Source: a bacterium (GTDB lineage Bacteria; Chloroflexota; Dormibacteria; Aeolococcales; Bog-877). From it: a DNA stretch of 64,000 nucleotides. A program made the position numbers and the translations under genes. The stretch is from positions 182,376-246,375 of the forward strand of contig JAKATL010000001.1 of the NCBI GenBank assembly GCA_021827985.1, given 5' to 3'. The notes beneath the pieces were generated by a model that ran no database searches, had not been told where the DNA came from, and saw only the letters and a list, made by a program, of their open reading frames with translations. Shown in pieces: positions 1 to 7,515 of the stretch (position 1 is its first letter; every line of letters starts with the position of its first letter).

Positions 1-22
1 GCCCCGCAATTGGAGGACTCTG

Positions 23-262
23 ATGGCCATTGAAACCGCCGACCTGACGCTGGACTGCCTGCACATGATGTGCCCGATGCCGATCGTCAGGGTCTCCAAG
101 GCGATCAAGGAGGTGGCCGTGGGGAAGACCCTGCTCCTGATCGCCGACGACCCCGGCGCCACCCCTGACATCGAGACCTGGGCACGCCGCACCGGCCATG
201 AACTGGTCGCAAGCGAGCGGGAGGGCAAGGTGCAACGCTTCCTGATCCGGCGGACTAGTTGA
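23..262 (+). CDS. tusA: TusA/SirA-like sulfurtransferase
   Basis: A 79-residue protein of the TusA/SirA/YedF fold, which carries sulfur as a persulfide on a conserved cysteine. The family motif CPMP is at residues 17-20, so Cys17 is the expected persulfide site. Length and the single-domain layout match the family. The ATG at 23 has a good ribosome site (GGAGG at 12-16). Its stop overlaps the start of the downstream HdrC-like gene (TGATG), so the two are probably translationally coupled. With hdrC and a lipoate ligase alongside, the likely job is sulfane-sulfur delivery to an sHdr-type complex rather than tRNA thiolation; this is inferred from context. Confidence 0.9.
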   Translation: MAIETADLTLDCLHMMCPMPIVRVSKAIKEVAVGKTLLLIADDPGATPDIETWARRTGHELVASEREGKVQRFLIRRTS

Positions 263-945
263 TGCGGCCCACGTCCGTGCCGGAGGCCACCCTGGAGGAG
301 AAGCAACGCCTGTTCGCCGAGGTCCAGGGGGACATTCGCTTCCCTGAATACCTCAAGGGTTGCTACGAATGTGGAATCTGCGTGGCGGCCTGCCCGTCGG
401 CGCGCTTCTACAACTTCAGTCCCCGCCGAATAACACAGGCGGTTGCCCGCCAGGACGTGGAGTTGGTCTGGGAGCAGATGAACGGAGAGGTCTGGGACTG
501 TTCGCAGTGCTTCTCCTGTCTGCGCTGCCCACGCGGCAACAATCCCGGGGGCGTCATCACCATCCTGCGTGAGGTCGCCGTGCGCAATGGACTGCGCTCC
601 GCCAAGGAGGCGCTGGAAGGGTACGGCCGGATCATCTACAAGATCATGGGCAGCGGCACCCAGGTCTCCCCGGACATGATCCAGCCCGAGGCTTTCCCGG
701 ACTGGGGCCCGGACACCAGGGAGGTCTCCGCCAATCTCGAACTCTGGCGCAAGGCGCTGCCCCCGGAAACGCTCCACACCACCAGCGTCTCCTGGGATGT
801 GGCCGAGAAGACGCTGACAGAGCTCTATTTGATCTGGCACATGACCGGCGTCCTGGACATGATCAAGGGCATCGACGTCAACCTGCACACGATTCTGGGA
901 GACGTCATGGAGGATCTGCTGGAAGAGCAGGGCTACTCGGTCTGA
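262..945 (+). CDS. hdrC: HdrC-like 4Fe-4S subunit (heterodisulfide reductase type)
   Basis: A soluble ferredoxin-like subunit of heterodisulfide reductase type, about 227 residues with no membrane segment. Two four-cysteine clusters are visible: C34, C37, C40, C44 followed by Pro, and C80, C83, C86, C89 followed by Pro. The second is compact (CxxCxxCxxCP instead of the usual CxxCxxCxxxCP). HdrC passes electrons between Fe-S subunits of Hdr complexes. The ATG at 262 overlaps the tusA stop; an in-frame TTG at 259 is possible. The last 41 bases overlap the end of the convergent J-domain gene. hdrA and hdrB are not in the window and would be expected upstream. A link to sHdr sulfur oxidation is inferred from tusA and the lipoate ligase. 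Confidence 0.85.
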   Translation: MRPTSVPEATLEEKQRLFAEVQGDIRFPEYLKGCYECGICVAACPSARFYNFSPRRITQAVARQDVELVWEQMNGEVWDCSQCFSCLRCPRGNNPGGVITILREVAVRNGLRSAKEALEGYGRIIYKIMGSGTQVSPDMIQPEAFPDWGPDTREVSANLELWRKALPPETLHTTSVSWDVAEKTLTELYLIWHMTGVLDMIKGIDVNLHTILGDVMEDLLEEQGYSV

Positions 946-2242
946 GGCGGCGGAAATCGCCTTCGGCGAAGAATAGGTAGAGGTCGGGCCCGACCCAGTC
1001 CCCTTGGGCCGGACGCAGGAGCCGGCTTTGCTGGACGCCGCCGCCCGGGCCAATCACCAGCACCCGGTCACGACCATAGGCCACCACCCCGGCCGCAGTG
1101 GCGCGCAGCCGGTAGGGCAAGCCGGCCGGTAGGCAGATCCGGCGACCGTCACCCAGCTCCACCAGCTGGCCGCCACCCACCGCCGCCAGCTGCCCTTGGT
1201 CATCGACCGCCAGCACCGCCGGACCACCGCCGCTCAGCCAGCCCCGATCGATCTCATGGCCCCGGTAATCGAGCCGATGCCAACTCCCGGAGCTGGTGGC
1301 GACCCAGACCCCATCCGAACCGGCCGCCGCCACGTCGCTGACCACAGTCAGCCCGGCACCTGGAGCATGCCTGCCCCCTGCGTCCTCCCGCAGCAGCCGG
1401 TAGGCGCTCGCCACCGAGCGGAATCGCTCCGCGGCGCGAGGATCGTCCGGATGGTGGTCGGGATGAGTCGCCCTGGCACGGCGGTGGAAGGCACGTCGGA
1501 GCTGCCGAGCGGGCGCATCCGGCGCCACCCCCAGAACGTCGGCCGCCTGGCATCGCTGGGCGCCCGAGATCGGGTCTGGGGCGAGTGGCGCTGGCAACTC
1601 CGCCCTCCAGCGCCGCGTCCCAGATCGGTCCAGCTCGCTGATCCCATCCCCGTCGGCAACCCATATTCTGGCCCCTTCCGGGTCGGCCCAGACGCGGCGT
1701 TCTGCGGGAGCGGACCAACCCGGAACCTGAAGGCGCCATCCGAGCCGCCCGTCCGCGTCGAAAGCGTGCAGTGACCCTCCCGCCGCAGCCAGCATCAGGG
1801 GGCCAGCTGCAAGCAATTGCGCCAGGGCTCGATCCAGGGTCAGCCGCCGCAGGACCTCCTCACCCGGTGCCAGGACCAGCAGTTCGCGCCCAAACGGACG
1901 GGTTAGAGCACGCTCGGCGATCCGAGCTGGCCAGCATCTCAGCCACAGGCGGCCCCCGGCGGCAGGCACGATCTGCTGAGCAGGCAAGGAGAGCTGGGCG
2001 AGGCGGTGGTAGTGTCGGCCCGGAGCTTCCATGACGCCGACCTCGGGATGCTCACCTGCCCGCCCCACCAATACGGAGTGGTCGGCCGCAACCGCAAACC
2101 CGGTTACGACGGGGCGCAGGGTGAGAGACTCCACCACGGCGCACCAGTTGGGGTCGGGCCGCAGCGGGGACGGGAGCTCCAGCCCCAAGGTGACCCGAGC
2201 GCTAACGGTCCGGTCGTCGATGTCCGAAGTGGAGGCGCACAT
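905..2242 (-). CDS. J-domain protein embedded in a beta-propeller-like repeat protein
   Basis: A 445-residue protein. Residues about 231-287 form a DnaJ-type J domain: a helix ending in a basic face, then THPDHHPDD with the HPD signature at 260-262, then an FRSVASAYRLL helix. On both sides lie short repeats rich in GG, W and D (about 40-225 and 295-430) that look like WD/PQQ-type propeller blades, so the J domain seems inserted within a propeller. No signal peptide or membrane segment is visible. The start codon overlaps that of lplA on the other strand (CATG at 2240-2243), and the 3' end overlaps hdrC by 41 bases. A TTG start about 54 bases in is an alternative. J domains recruit and stimulate Hsp70; the client here is unknown. 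Confidence 0.82.
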   Translation of the reverse strand: MCASTSDIDDRTVSARVTLGLELPSPLRPDPNWCAVVESLTLRPVVTGFAVAADHSVLVGRAGEHPEVGVMEAPGRHYHRLAQLSLPAQQIVPAAGGRLWLRCWPARIAERALTRPFGRELLVLAPGEEVLRRLTLDRALAQLLAAGPLMLAAAGGSLHAFDADGRLGWRLQVPGWSAPAERRVWADPEGARIWVADGDGISELDRSGTRRWRAELPAPLAPDPISGAQRCQAADVLGVAPDAPARQLRRAFHRRARATHPDHHPDDPRAAERFRSVASAYRLLREDAGGRHAPGAGLTVVSDVAAAGSDGVWVATSSGSWHRLDYRGHEIDRGWLSGGGPAVLAVDDQGQLAAVGGGQLVELGDGRRICLPAGLPYRLRATAAGVVAYGRDRVLVIGPGGGVQQSRLLRPAQGDWVGPDLYLFFAEGDFRRLRPSSPALPADPP

Positions 2243-3347
2243 GCAGGAGATACGACTCTTAGACCTAGGCCTCTGCTCTCACATCAAGAGCCAGACCCTC
2301 TACCACGCGGTGGCTTCGAGCCTGGGGCCGGACGACCCCAACACCATCATTCTCTGCCGGCCGCGACGGCCCTACGTCTGCATCGGCCGCCACCAGGAAC
2401 TCCACCACGAGGTCGACGCCGACGCCTGCCGGCGTCTGAGGCTGCCGATTCTGCGCCGCGAGGTCGGCGGTGGAGCTGTCTACCTGGACCGCGATCAATT
2501 GTTCTTCCAACTGGTCTGGCAACCCCGCGAGATGCCGGCGCGGATCACCGATGCCTTCGAGTACTTCGCCCGCGGTCCGGTGGCCTGCTACCAGGCTCTG
2601 GGAATCAGCGGAGCGCACTTCGCACCGGTCAACGACCTCCAGGTGGCCGGCCGCAAGATAGGCGGGCTGGGTGCCGCAAGCATCGGCAAGGCTTTCGTCT
2701 TCGTCGGTTCGATTATCACCGCCTTCGACGCCCGGGCGGCCGCCAGCGTCCTGCGCATTCCCGACGAGAAGCTGCGCGACAAGGTGGCCCAGACCATGGA
2801 GTCCTATGTATCCAGCTTGAACCGGGAACTCGGCCACCGGCCGTCGGTCCGGACGGTCCGCCAGGAACTGGTGGGAGCGTTCGAGCGCACTCTCGGCACC
2901 ACGATCGTTCACGGCGAGTTGCGCGACTCGGAACGGGTCGCGTACCGCCGCTGGGTCACCCAGATGCGGAGTCCGGCATGGATCGATCAAGTTCGGATGG
3001 CTCCTGACCACCTCAAGGCACTCCGCATCACTGGCAATGTGAGACTCGGTCACGCCATCCACAAGGCAGTCGGCGGCCTCCTGCGCGTGACCGTCGTGGT
3101 AGCGGATGGGCAAATCACCTCGGCTCTTATCAGTGGCGACTTCTACGCGGTGGGGGACGCCCTGGAGAGAGTCGGACAGGCCCTGCTGGGGCCCGCTGAC
3201 CTTAACCAGGTCAGCGCCCGTGTCCGGACGGAGTGGCCTGACGCTGCCATCCCCGGGGTGGCGCCTCAGGACCTGATCGAGACGGTGGGTTTGGCACTCG
3301 CACCTGTCTCCCAGTCCACGATTTCGGTGGACAACTGGTTGGGGTGA
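2241..3347 (+). CDS. lplA: Lipoate-protein ligase A family protein
   Basis: A 368-residue lipoate-protein ligase that attaches lipoate to acceptor proteins through lipoyl-AMP. The family motif RREVGGGAVY is at residues 72-81, and the conserved lysine region NDLQVAGRKIGG has K139. A C-terminal accessory domain (about residues 255-360) is present, so this is full-length LplA rather than a LipB-like short form. The ATG at 2241 is chosen for GGAGG at 2231-2235; an in-frame ATG at 2220 is less likely. In sHdr-type sulfur oxidation, dedicated ligases lipoylate the LbpA carrier. Next to tusA and hdrC that is the favoured role, although no lbpA is visible here. Confidence 0.88.
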   Translation: MQEIRLLDLGLCSHIKSQTLYHAVASSLGPDDPNTIILCRPRRPYVCIGRHQELHHEVDADACRRLRLPILRREVGGGAVYLDRDQLFFQLVWQPREMPARITDAFEYFARGPVACYQALGISGAHFAPVNDLQVAGRKIGGLGAASIGKAFVFVGSIITAFDARAAASVLRIPDEKLRDKVAQTMESYVSSLNRELGHRPSVRTVRQELVGAFERTLGTTIVHGELRDSERVAYRRWVTQMRSPAWIDQVRMAPDHLKALRITGNVRLGHAIHKAVGGLLRVTVVVADGQITSALISGDFYAVGDALERVGQALLGPADLNQVSARVRTEWPDAAIPGVAPQDLIETVGLALAPVSQSTISVDNWLG

Positions 3348-3483
3348 TGGGCGGGTCAACCAGGAGGAAGCCGGATGACCGAGAGACATGGGCGCGGACC
3401 TCCGCTCGGGACGCAAGCGTTCAGCCTCTGACCCCGGTGACCGTACCCCGCTTGCGGTACCAAGCTGACGTGTACCCGGGTCA

Positions 3484-3915
3484 GTGGTCTACGCCGGGCC
3501 TGGAGACGGAGCCGAAGTTACCGTGTCCCGGGGCACCTTCCTTACAGCCCTCAACTCCGGGAACGAGCCGACTCATGTGCGGGTGGACTCCCGCCCCACC
3601 CTGCGGGTGGAAGAGGTGCTGATCACAGGAGCGGAACCCGGAAGGCACCGGCCGGACGGACTGTCCAGATGGCGGTGGGCGGTCGAGGATCTCCTCTTCC
3701 TCGGCGACGTCCGCTCGGAGGTGGCAGCGCCCCTGGTTCCTCGGTCGGTCGTGGACCGAGGCGCAGGGGAGATCGCGGGCGGCGAGAGGGCCCCAGCCAC
3801 GGCACTCGGTACCGCACAGGCGTCCCCCGACCACCACGGGGCGGTCCTTCGTGCCTCCAGGCGGTCGGGTCCGACACCGGATTGTCCACACCCGAAGTGG
3901 GGAAAGAGAGGATAA
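3484..3915 (+). CDS. Possible hypothetical protein
   Basis: An open frame starting GTG that would encode 143 residues. The first half has ordinary codon use and reads like a small beta-rich domain (VTVSRGTFLTALNSG, RVEEVLITG). The second half becomes arginine- and proline-rich, like a frame read in high-GC noise. No family is recognised. There is no clear ribosome site, and frames on the opposite strand are of similar length, so it may be non-coding or the remains of a gene. Confidence 0.22.
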   Translation: MVYAGPGDGAEVTVSRGTFLTALNSGNEPTHVRVDSRPTLRVEEVLITGAEPGRHRPDGLSRWRWAVEDLLFLGDVRSEVAAPLVPRSVVDRGAGEIAGGERAPATALGTAQASPDHHGAVLRASRRSGPTPDCPHPKWGKRG

Positions 3916-3943
3916 GCGGATTGCTGACACGGCAACTAAAATC

Positions 3944-3963
3944 CCTAAGTTTCTGAGGTTTTT
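3944..3963 (+). terminator. Weak Rho-independent terminator candidate
   Basis: CCTAAG and CTGAGG form a six-pair stem with one mismatch around a TTT loop, followed by five T. It lies just before the promoter-like box of the next plus-strand gene. The stem is weak for so GC-rich a genome, so confidence is low. Confidence 0.28.
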
Positions 3964-3968
3964 CGCTA

Positions 3969-3998
3969 TTGACAGCGGGCCTTAAGCAGGGCTTAACA
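3969..3998 (+). promoter_or_regulatory. Promoter candidate for the zinc-finger miniprotein
   Basis: A perfect TTGACA (3969-3974) is followed, 17-18 bases on, by a poor -10 (CTTAAC/TTAACA, 3992-3998). The GTG at 4008 lies about 10 bases further, where a transcript would start, suggesting a leaderless or nearly leaderless message. Confidence 0.35.
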
Positions 3999-4007
3999 TG
4001 GGCCTCC

Positions 4008-4283
4008 GTGACTCCTCCCCGCAGCCCCCGCCCGCCCCGCCTCTGCGCCCGTGCCGGCTGCGGCGCCCCGGTCAAGAAGCCCACCGCCAGGTACTGCAGT
4101 GTGGCCTGCTCGGCTCAAGACCCGGAGCGTCGGGCGCGGCTCCGGGAGCGGGCCCGCTGCGGTCGGATACTCCCCCTGGCACGCCAACTCCCCCTGGACT
4201 TCGACGGCGAGGAGCAGAGGATTGCCGCCCTGGCCGGAGCCCGGGAGGAGGTCCCCCAGGGGCTCTCGCGCTGGGCGGTCTGA
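4008..4283 (+). CDS. Small zinc-finger-like protein
   Basis: A 91-residue protein with a compact four-cysteine site near the N-terminus, CARAGCGAP followed by RYCSVACS, that is C-x4-C...C-x3-C. This fits a treble-clef or zinc-ribbon knuckle. The rest is arginine-rich and then acidic. GTG at 4008 is chosen because it follows a TTGACA promoter; a TTG at 3969 would place the start inside that promoter box. It ends only 3 bases from the end of a second, convergent zinc-ribbon miniprotein. Function unknown; nucleic-acid binding is a guess. Confidence 0.55.
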   Translation: MTPPRSPRPPRLCARAGCGAPVKKPTARYCSVACSAQDPERRARLRERARCGRILPLARQLPLDFDGEEQRIAALAGAREEVPQGLSRWAV

Positions 4284-4286
4284 AAC

Positions 4287-4526
4287 TCAGGAGATCGGCG
4301 TCCGGGGGCGGACCATGGCCTCGGCGGTGCGGATGTCAGCGGCGGTGACGGTGACCCGCAGGCTCTGCTCGCAGTGGTGACAGACCAGATGGAAGGTGGT
4401 GGGCCGGGGGATGTCCCGCGCCACCTCCTGTCGGAAGCCACAGGCCTCGCAGCTCACCACCGCACGCATGCTGCCATTGAAGTCCGCGGAGCGGCGATGA
4501 GAGTCGCCGCCAACGGACTGCCACAC
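4287..4526 (-). CDS. Zinc-ribbon miniprotein
   Basis: A small protein with a CEACGF...CHHCE arrangement (two CxxC knuckles about 20 residues apart), typical of a zinc ribbon. The GTG at 4526 lies 4 bases after the MFS gene stop and suggests coupling to it. An internal ATG at 4469 begins MRAVVSCEACGF and would give 60 residues, which is the conserved-looking core. No enzymatic domain is present. Function unknown. Confidence 0.55.
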   Translation of the reverse strand: MWQSVGGDSHRRSADFNGSMRAVVSCEACGFRQEVARDIPRPTTFHLVCHHCEQSLRVTVTAADIRTAEAMVRPRTPIS

Positions 4527-4530
4527 GGCG

Positions 4531-5859
4531 CTACCGGGCCGTAACCGGGCGCTGACCCCAGGAACGCCCCAGCGCCAGCCCCCCAGCGGCCACCAGGCAG
4601 ACCCCGAGGAAGGCTATGACGTCGCTGGCCCCCACCACGTCCGCCACGGCCCCCGCGACCAGCAGGGGCAGGGCGATGGCGAGGTTGATGAGCAGGAAGG
4701 CGCCCCCAAAGATCCTCCCCCGGGTCGCCTCCTCGGTGCCCTCCTGGATCAGCACCAGGCAGGGGATGAGCACGGCGCCGAGCCCCGCCCCGAAGATCAC
4801 CGCCAGCCCGATGGCCAGGGGGACCAGGGCCCCGTCCACCCCCAGCTGGCGGAGGACAGGGGGGAGGACGCCGAGGACCAGCATGGCAGCCCCGGCCATC
4901 GTCAGCCCCAGCGAGGCCCTTCTCGCCCCGCCGGCGATTCCCGGCCGCCGGCTGATGAGGGTCCCGGCCAACACCATGCCCACCGTGGCGGGCACCAGAA
5001 GGATGTAGCTGTCCTGGGGTCGGCGCAGCAGCACATGCTGCATATAGCCGGCGGAGAGGGCGAAGATGGTGAAGACGATCACCAGGGCCAGGGTCAGCAT
5101 CCCGAAGGCGAAGGGCAGAATCGGGCTCTTCCGGATCACCACCAGCACCTCGCGCACCTCCTCCACGGTTCGGCCGATCCCGCGTGCCACGGAACGGGAC
5201 TCGGTGTGAGCGGCCGCCAGCCGGGCGCGGATCAGCCACACAGCACCCGATGCCAGGGCGAAGAGGCTGGCGCCGAAGTAGTAGGGACCCTCCTGCCCCA
5301 GCACCCGCTGGGCCAGGGATGCCAAGGGGACGGAGACGACGATGGTCATGACGATGGTCACCGTGAACAGTGACGTGGCCGCCGGCACATCCTCACGCCG
5401 CACCAGAGTGGGGATGCTGGCCGCCTCGGCGGGAGCGAAGAGCTGCCCGACACCGGCGAACACCAGGGTGATGGCATACAGTGGCGCCGCTTGGCGCTGT
5501 GCCACTCCCGTCAATTCCAGCAGGGGCACTCCCAGGACCAGGATCCCTCGGCTGAGGTTGGTCCACATCATGAGGATCTTCTTGTCGTAGCGGTCGGCGA
5601 AGATCCCGGCCGGCACCGATAGGAACACGGCGGGGATGGTGTAGGCCAGCAGGAGGGCGGCGTCGCTGAGGTACAGGTGGGTGAGGGAGTAAATGGACAG
5701 CAGAAGAGAGAAGGCGAAGAACTTGTCCCCCAGCTGAGCCGCCACCTGCGCGCCCCAGAGGAGACGGAAATCCCGGCTAGCCAGGGCCTGACGGAAGCCG
5801 GCGGGGCCCGGAGAGGAGGGCCGCTGGGTCCCCGGGACCCTCTGGCCCACAGCCGTCAT
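4531..5859 (-). CDS. MFS efflux transporter
   Basis: A 442-residue major facilitator with about 12 hydrophobic segments starting near residue 30 (DFRLLWGAQVAAQLGDKFF). It has the loop motif AGIFADRYDKK between TM2 and TM3, as in EntS/macrolide-efflux-type MFS proteins. The substrate cannot be told from sequence. It lies 13 bases after rsmA and may be read with the long upstream gene run. A TATATT box 7 bases before its ATG suggests a promoter of its own with a leaderless transcript. Confidence 0.85.
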   Translation of the reverse strand: MTAVGQRVPGTQRPSSPGPAGFRQALASRDFRLLWGAQVAAQLGDKFFAFSLLLSIYSLTHLYLSDAALLLAYTIPAVFLSVPAGIFADRYDKKILMMWTNLSRGILVLGVPLLELTGVAQRQAAPLYAITLVFAGVGQLFAPAEAASIPTLVRREDVPAATSLFTVTIVMTIVVSVPLASLAQRVLGQEGPYYFGASLFALASGAVWLIRARLAAAHTESRSVARGIGRTVEEVREVLVVIRKSPILPFAFGMLTLALVIVFTIFALSAGYMQHVLLRRPQDSYILLVPATVGMVLAGTLISRRPGIAGGARRASLGLTMAGAAMLVLGVLPPVLRQLGVDGALVPLAIGLAVIFGAGLGAVLIPCLVLIQEGTEEATRGRIFGGAFLLINLAIALPLLVAGAVADVVGASDVIAFLGVCLVAAGGLALGRSWGQRPVTAR

Positions 5860-5866
5860 GGGGCGG

Positions 5867-5872
5867 AATATA
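5867..5872 (-). promoter_or_regulatory. -10 box for the MFS gene (leaderless)
   Basis: TATATT on the minus strand lies 7 bases upstream of the ATG at 5859, in an otherwise G+C-only neighbourhood. No matching -35 is seen. Spacing of this kind places the transcript start at or next to the start codon. Confidence 0.4.
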
Positions 5873-6724
5873 TCACCGCTGGTCCCCTTCTCCCTCCCCC
5901 AGGACGCCGGCCAGCCTGACCCACTGCTCGAGGTCGATCGCCCCCGGGCGCTGGGCGGGGTCGATCTGCGCCATCGCCAACAGCCGACCGGCCCGCTGGG
6001 GACTCACCCCCATGGCCAGGGCTACCCCGTGCCGCAACTGCTTGCGCCGCTGCTGGAAGATGGGGCGCGCCAGCTGCAGCAGAGTCTCCCGCGCCCGGCG
6101 TTCGAGCGCCCGGCGGGGAACCAGCTCGACCAGGGCACTGCTCACCTTGGGGCGCGGCCAGAAGCTCTCCGGGCCCACCTGAAGCCGCACCTCGCAGCTG
6201 GCGGCGAGCTGGACCGCCAGCGTGGCCAGGGACCACCTCCCCACCGGCGCCGCAAGCCGCAGCGCCACCTCCCGTTGGAGCAGGACATGGCAGCTGAGCG
6301 GGGCGGGCTCCATGTCCAGCAGGTGGCCGAGGAGCGCACCGGTGATGCTGTAGGGCAGGTTCCCCACCACTATGTAGGGCGGGCTGAGCCCCAGCTCCGC
6401 CGGACCGACACGCAGGGCGCTCTCCTCCACCACCCGGAGCTCGGGGTGGCGGACCCGGAGCAGCCCGAGGGCCACCACCGCGCGGTGGTCCACCTCAACG
6501 CCGACCACCATACGGCCCGCTTCCAGCAGCCCCTGGGTCAGCGAACCAAGACCCGGCCCGATCTCCAGGACGAGCGGGGGGAAAACTGGCAGGGACGCCA
6601 CGATGGCGTCCCGCACCTGCCGGTCGACCAGGAAGCTCTGTCCCCGGCCCCGCTCCGGGGAGAGGCCGAAGCGCCGGGCCACGGCCCTGGTGGTGGACTC
6701 CCGGCATAGGTCGAGCCCCCTCAC
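5873..6724 (-). CDS. rsmA: 16S rRNA A1518/A1519 dimethyltransferase RsmA (KsgA)
   Basis: SAM-dependent methyltransferase that dimethylates two adjacent adenines at the 3' end of 16S rRNA during small-subunit maturation. Seen are QSFLVD, the SAM motif VLEIGPGLGSLT, and the catalytic VGNLPYSI motif. GTG at 6724 is preferred: it overlaps the tatD stop as GTGA and gives 283 residues, the normal family size. The open frame runs further upstream, but that part lies inside tatD. The tatD-rsmA order is common in bacteria. Confidence 0.93.
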   Translation of the reverse strand: MRGLDLCRESTTRAVARRFGLSPERGRGQSFLVDRQVRDAIVASLPVFPPLVLEIGPGLGSLTQGLLEAGRMVVGVEVDHRAVVALGLLRVRHPELRVVEESALRVGPAELGLSPPYIVVGNLPYSITGALLGHLLDMEPAPLSCHVLLQREVALRLAAPVGRWSLATLAVQLAASCEVRLQVGPESFWPRPKVSSALVELVPRRALERRARETLLQLARPIFQQRRKQLRHGVALAMGVSPQRAGRLLAMAQIDPAQRPGAIDLEQWVRLAGVLGEGEGDQR

Positions 6725-7515
6725 GGCGGGGGAAGCTGGAAGAAGGCCCGGGTCGCGGAGCAGCTCCGCTCCGCCACCAACTCCAGCTCCATTCCCAGAT
6801 GGCTGGCGAGCCAGGACGCCGTCAAACGCACCAGGGCTGGATGGCACAGGCGGCCGCGAAGCGGATGAGGCGCCAGGAACGGAGAGTCGGTCTCCAGGAG
6901 CAGCAGCTCAGGGGGCACCGCCAGGACCGCCTCCCGAAGCTCCGCGGCGGACCGAAAGGTGAGGTTGCCGGCGAACGAGCAGTGTAGCTCGCGGGATACG
7001 GCTGCCTGCGCGAAGTCGGCGCCCCCGCTGAAGCAGTGGAGCATGGTCGGGACCCGCGGGGAGGCGTCCAGCACCTCCAGCAGGTCCCAGGCCGCGTCTC
7101 GCTGGTGGATTACCACCGGCTTGCCGACCTCGGCGGCCAGCTCCAGCATCCCCCGCAGAAGGCTGCGCTGTTCTCCCCGGTCCCAGATGGCCCCCCCATC
7201 CCGCTGGTGATAGTCCAGGCCAACCTCACCCAGGGCCACGGCCCGCGGGTGGTCGAGGAGGTCCCGCAGTGCCCGCCTCTCCGCGCTGGAAGGGGCACGA
7301 CCGTTGTTGGGATGCCAGCCCGGGGTGAAGTAGACGCCTGCGTATGTCTCGGCCAGCACACGGGCCCGGTGGTTCTCGGCCGGGGAATCCCCACTTGTGA
7401 CTATTTGCAGGACCCCGGCGGCGGTGGCCGCGGAAACCGCCTCCGCGGCGGGCATCCCCCGCTGCTCCAGCTCATCCAGGTGGCAGTGGGCGTCCACCAG
7501 CTGGATCTCACCCAC
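6721..7515 (-). CDS. tatD: TatD-family metal-dependent deoxyribonuclease
   Basis: A 264-residue TIM-barrel hydrolase of the TatD/YcfH family. The metal-binding HCHLDELE follows the N-terminal VDA, GEVGLDYH provides the next ligand, and HQRDAAWDLL and HCFSGG supply further histidines; the final ETDSPFLAP motif is intact. Family members are 3'-5' deoxyribonucleases tied to DNA repair and D-aminoacyl-tRNA hydrolysis. The start overlaps rsmI by 8 bases. Confidence 0.9.
   Translation of the reverse strand: MGEIQLVDAHCHLDELEQRGMPAAEAVSAATAAGVLQIVTSGDSPAENHRARVLAETYAGVYFTPGWHPNNGRAPSSAERRALRDLLDHPRAVALGEVGLDYHQRDGGAIWDRGEQRSLLRGMLELAAEVGKPVVIHQRDAAWDLLEVLDASPRVPTMLHCFSGGADFAQAAVSRELHCSFAGNLTFRSAAELREAVLAVPPELLLLETDSPFLAPHPLRGRLCHPALVRLTASWLASHLGMELELVAERSCSATRAFFQLPPP

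Larger units (their letters stand above)
3348..4007. other. 660-bp region without a confident gene
   Basis: No recognisable protein domain, tRNA, tmRNA, SRP RNA or RNase P RNA signature was found on either strand. It holds one plausible but unsupported reading frame (3484-3915, listed separately). An AT-rich tail from about 3930 carries a terminator-like hairpin and a TTGACA box. Confidence 0.5.

Noticed and set aside
1196-2034. Plus-strand frames within the J-domain gene
   Set aside because: The minus-strand frame has a complete J domain and repeats; the plus-strand products are Pro/Arg-rich with no pattern.
3348-4007. RNase P RNA, tmRNA or SRP RNA in the gene-poor gap
   Set aside because: None of the conserved cores of these RNAs could be found on either strand by eye. 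A covariance-model search would settle it.
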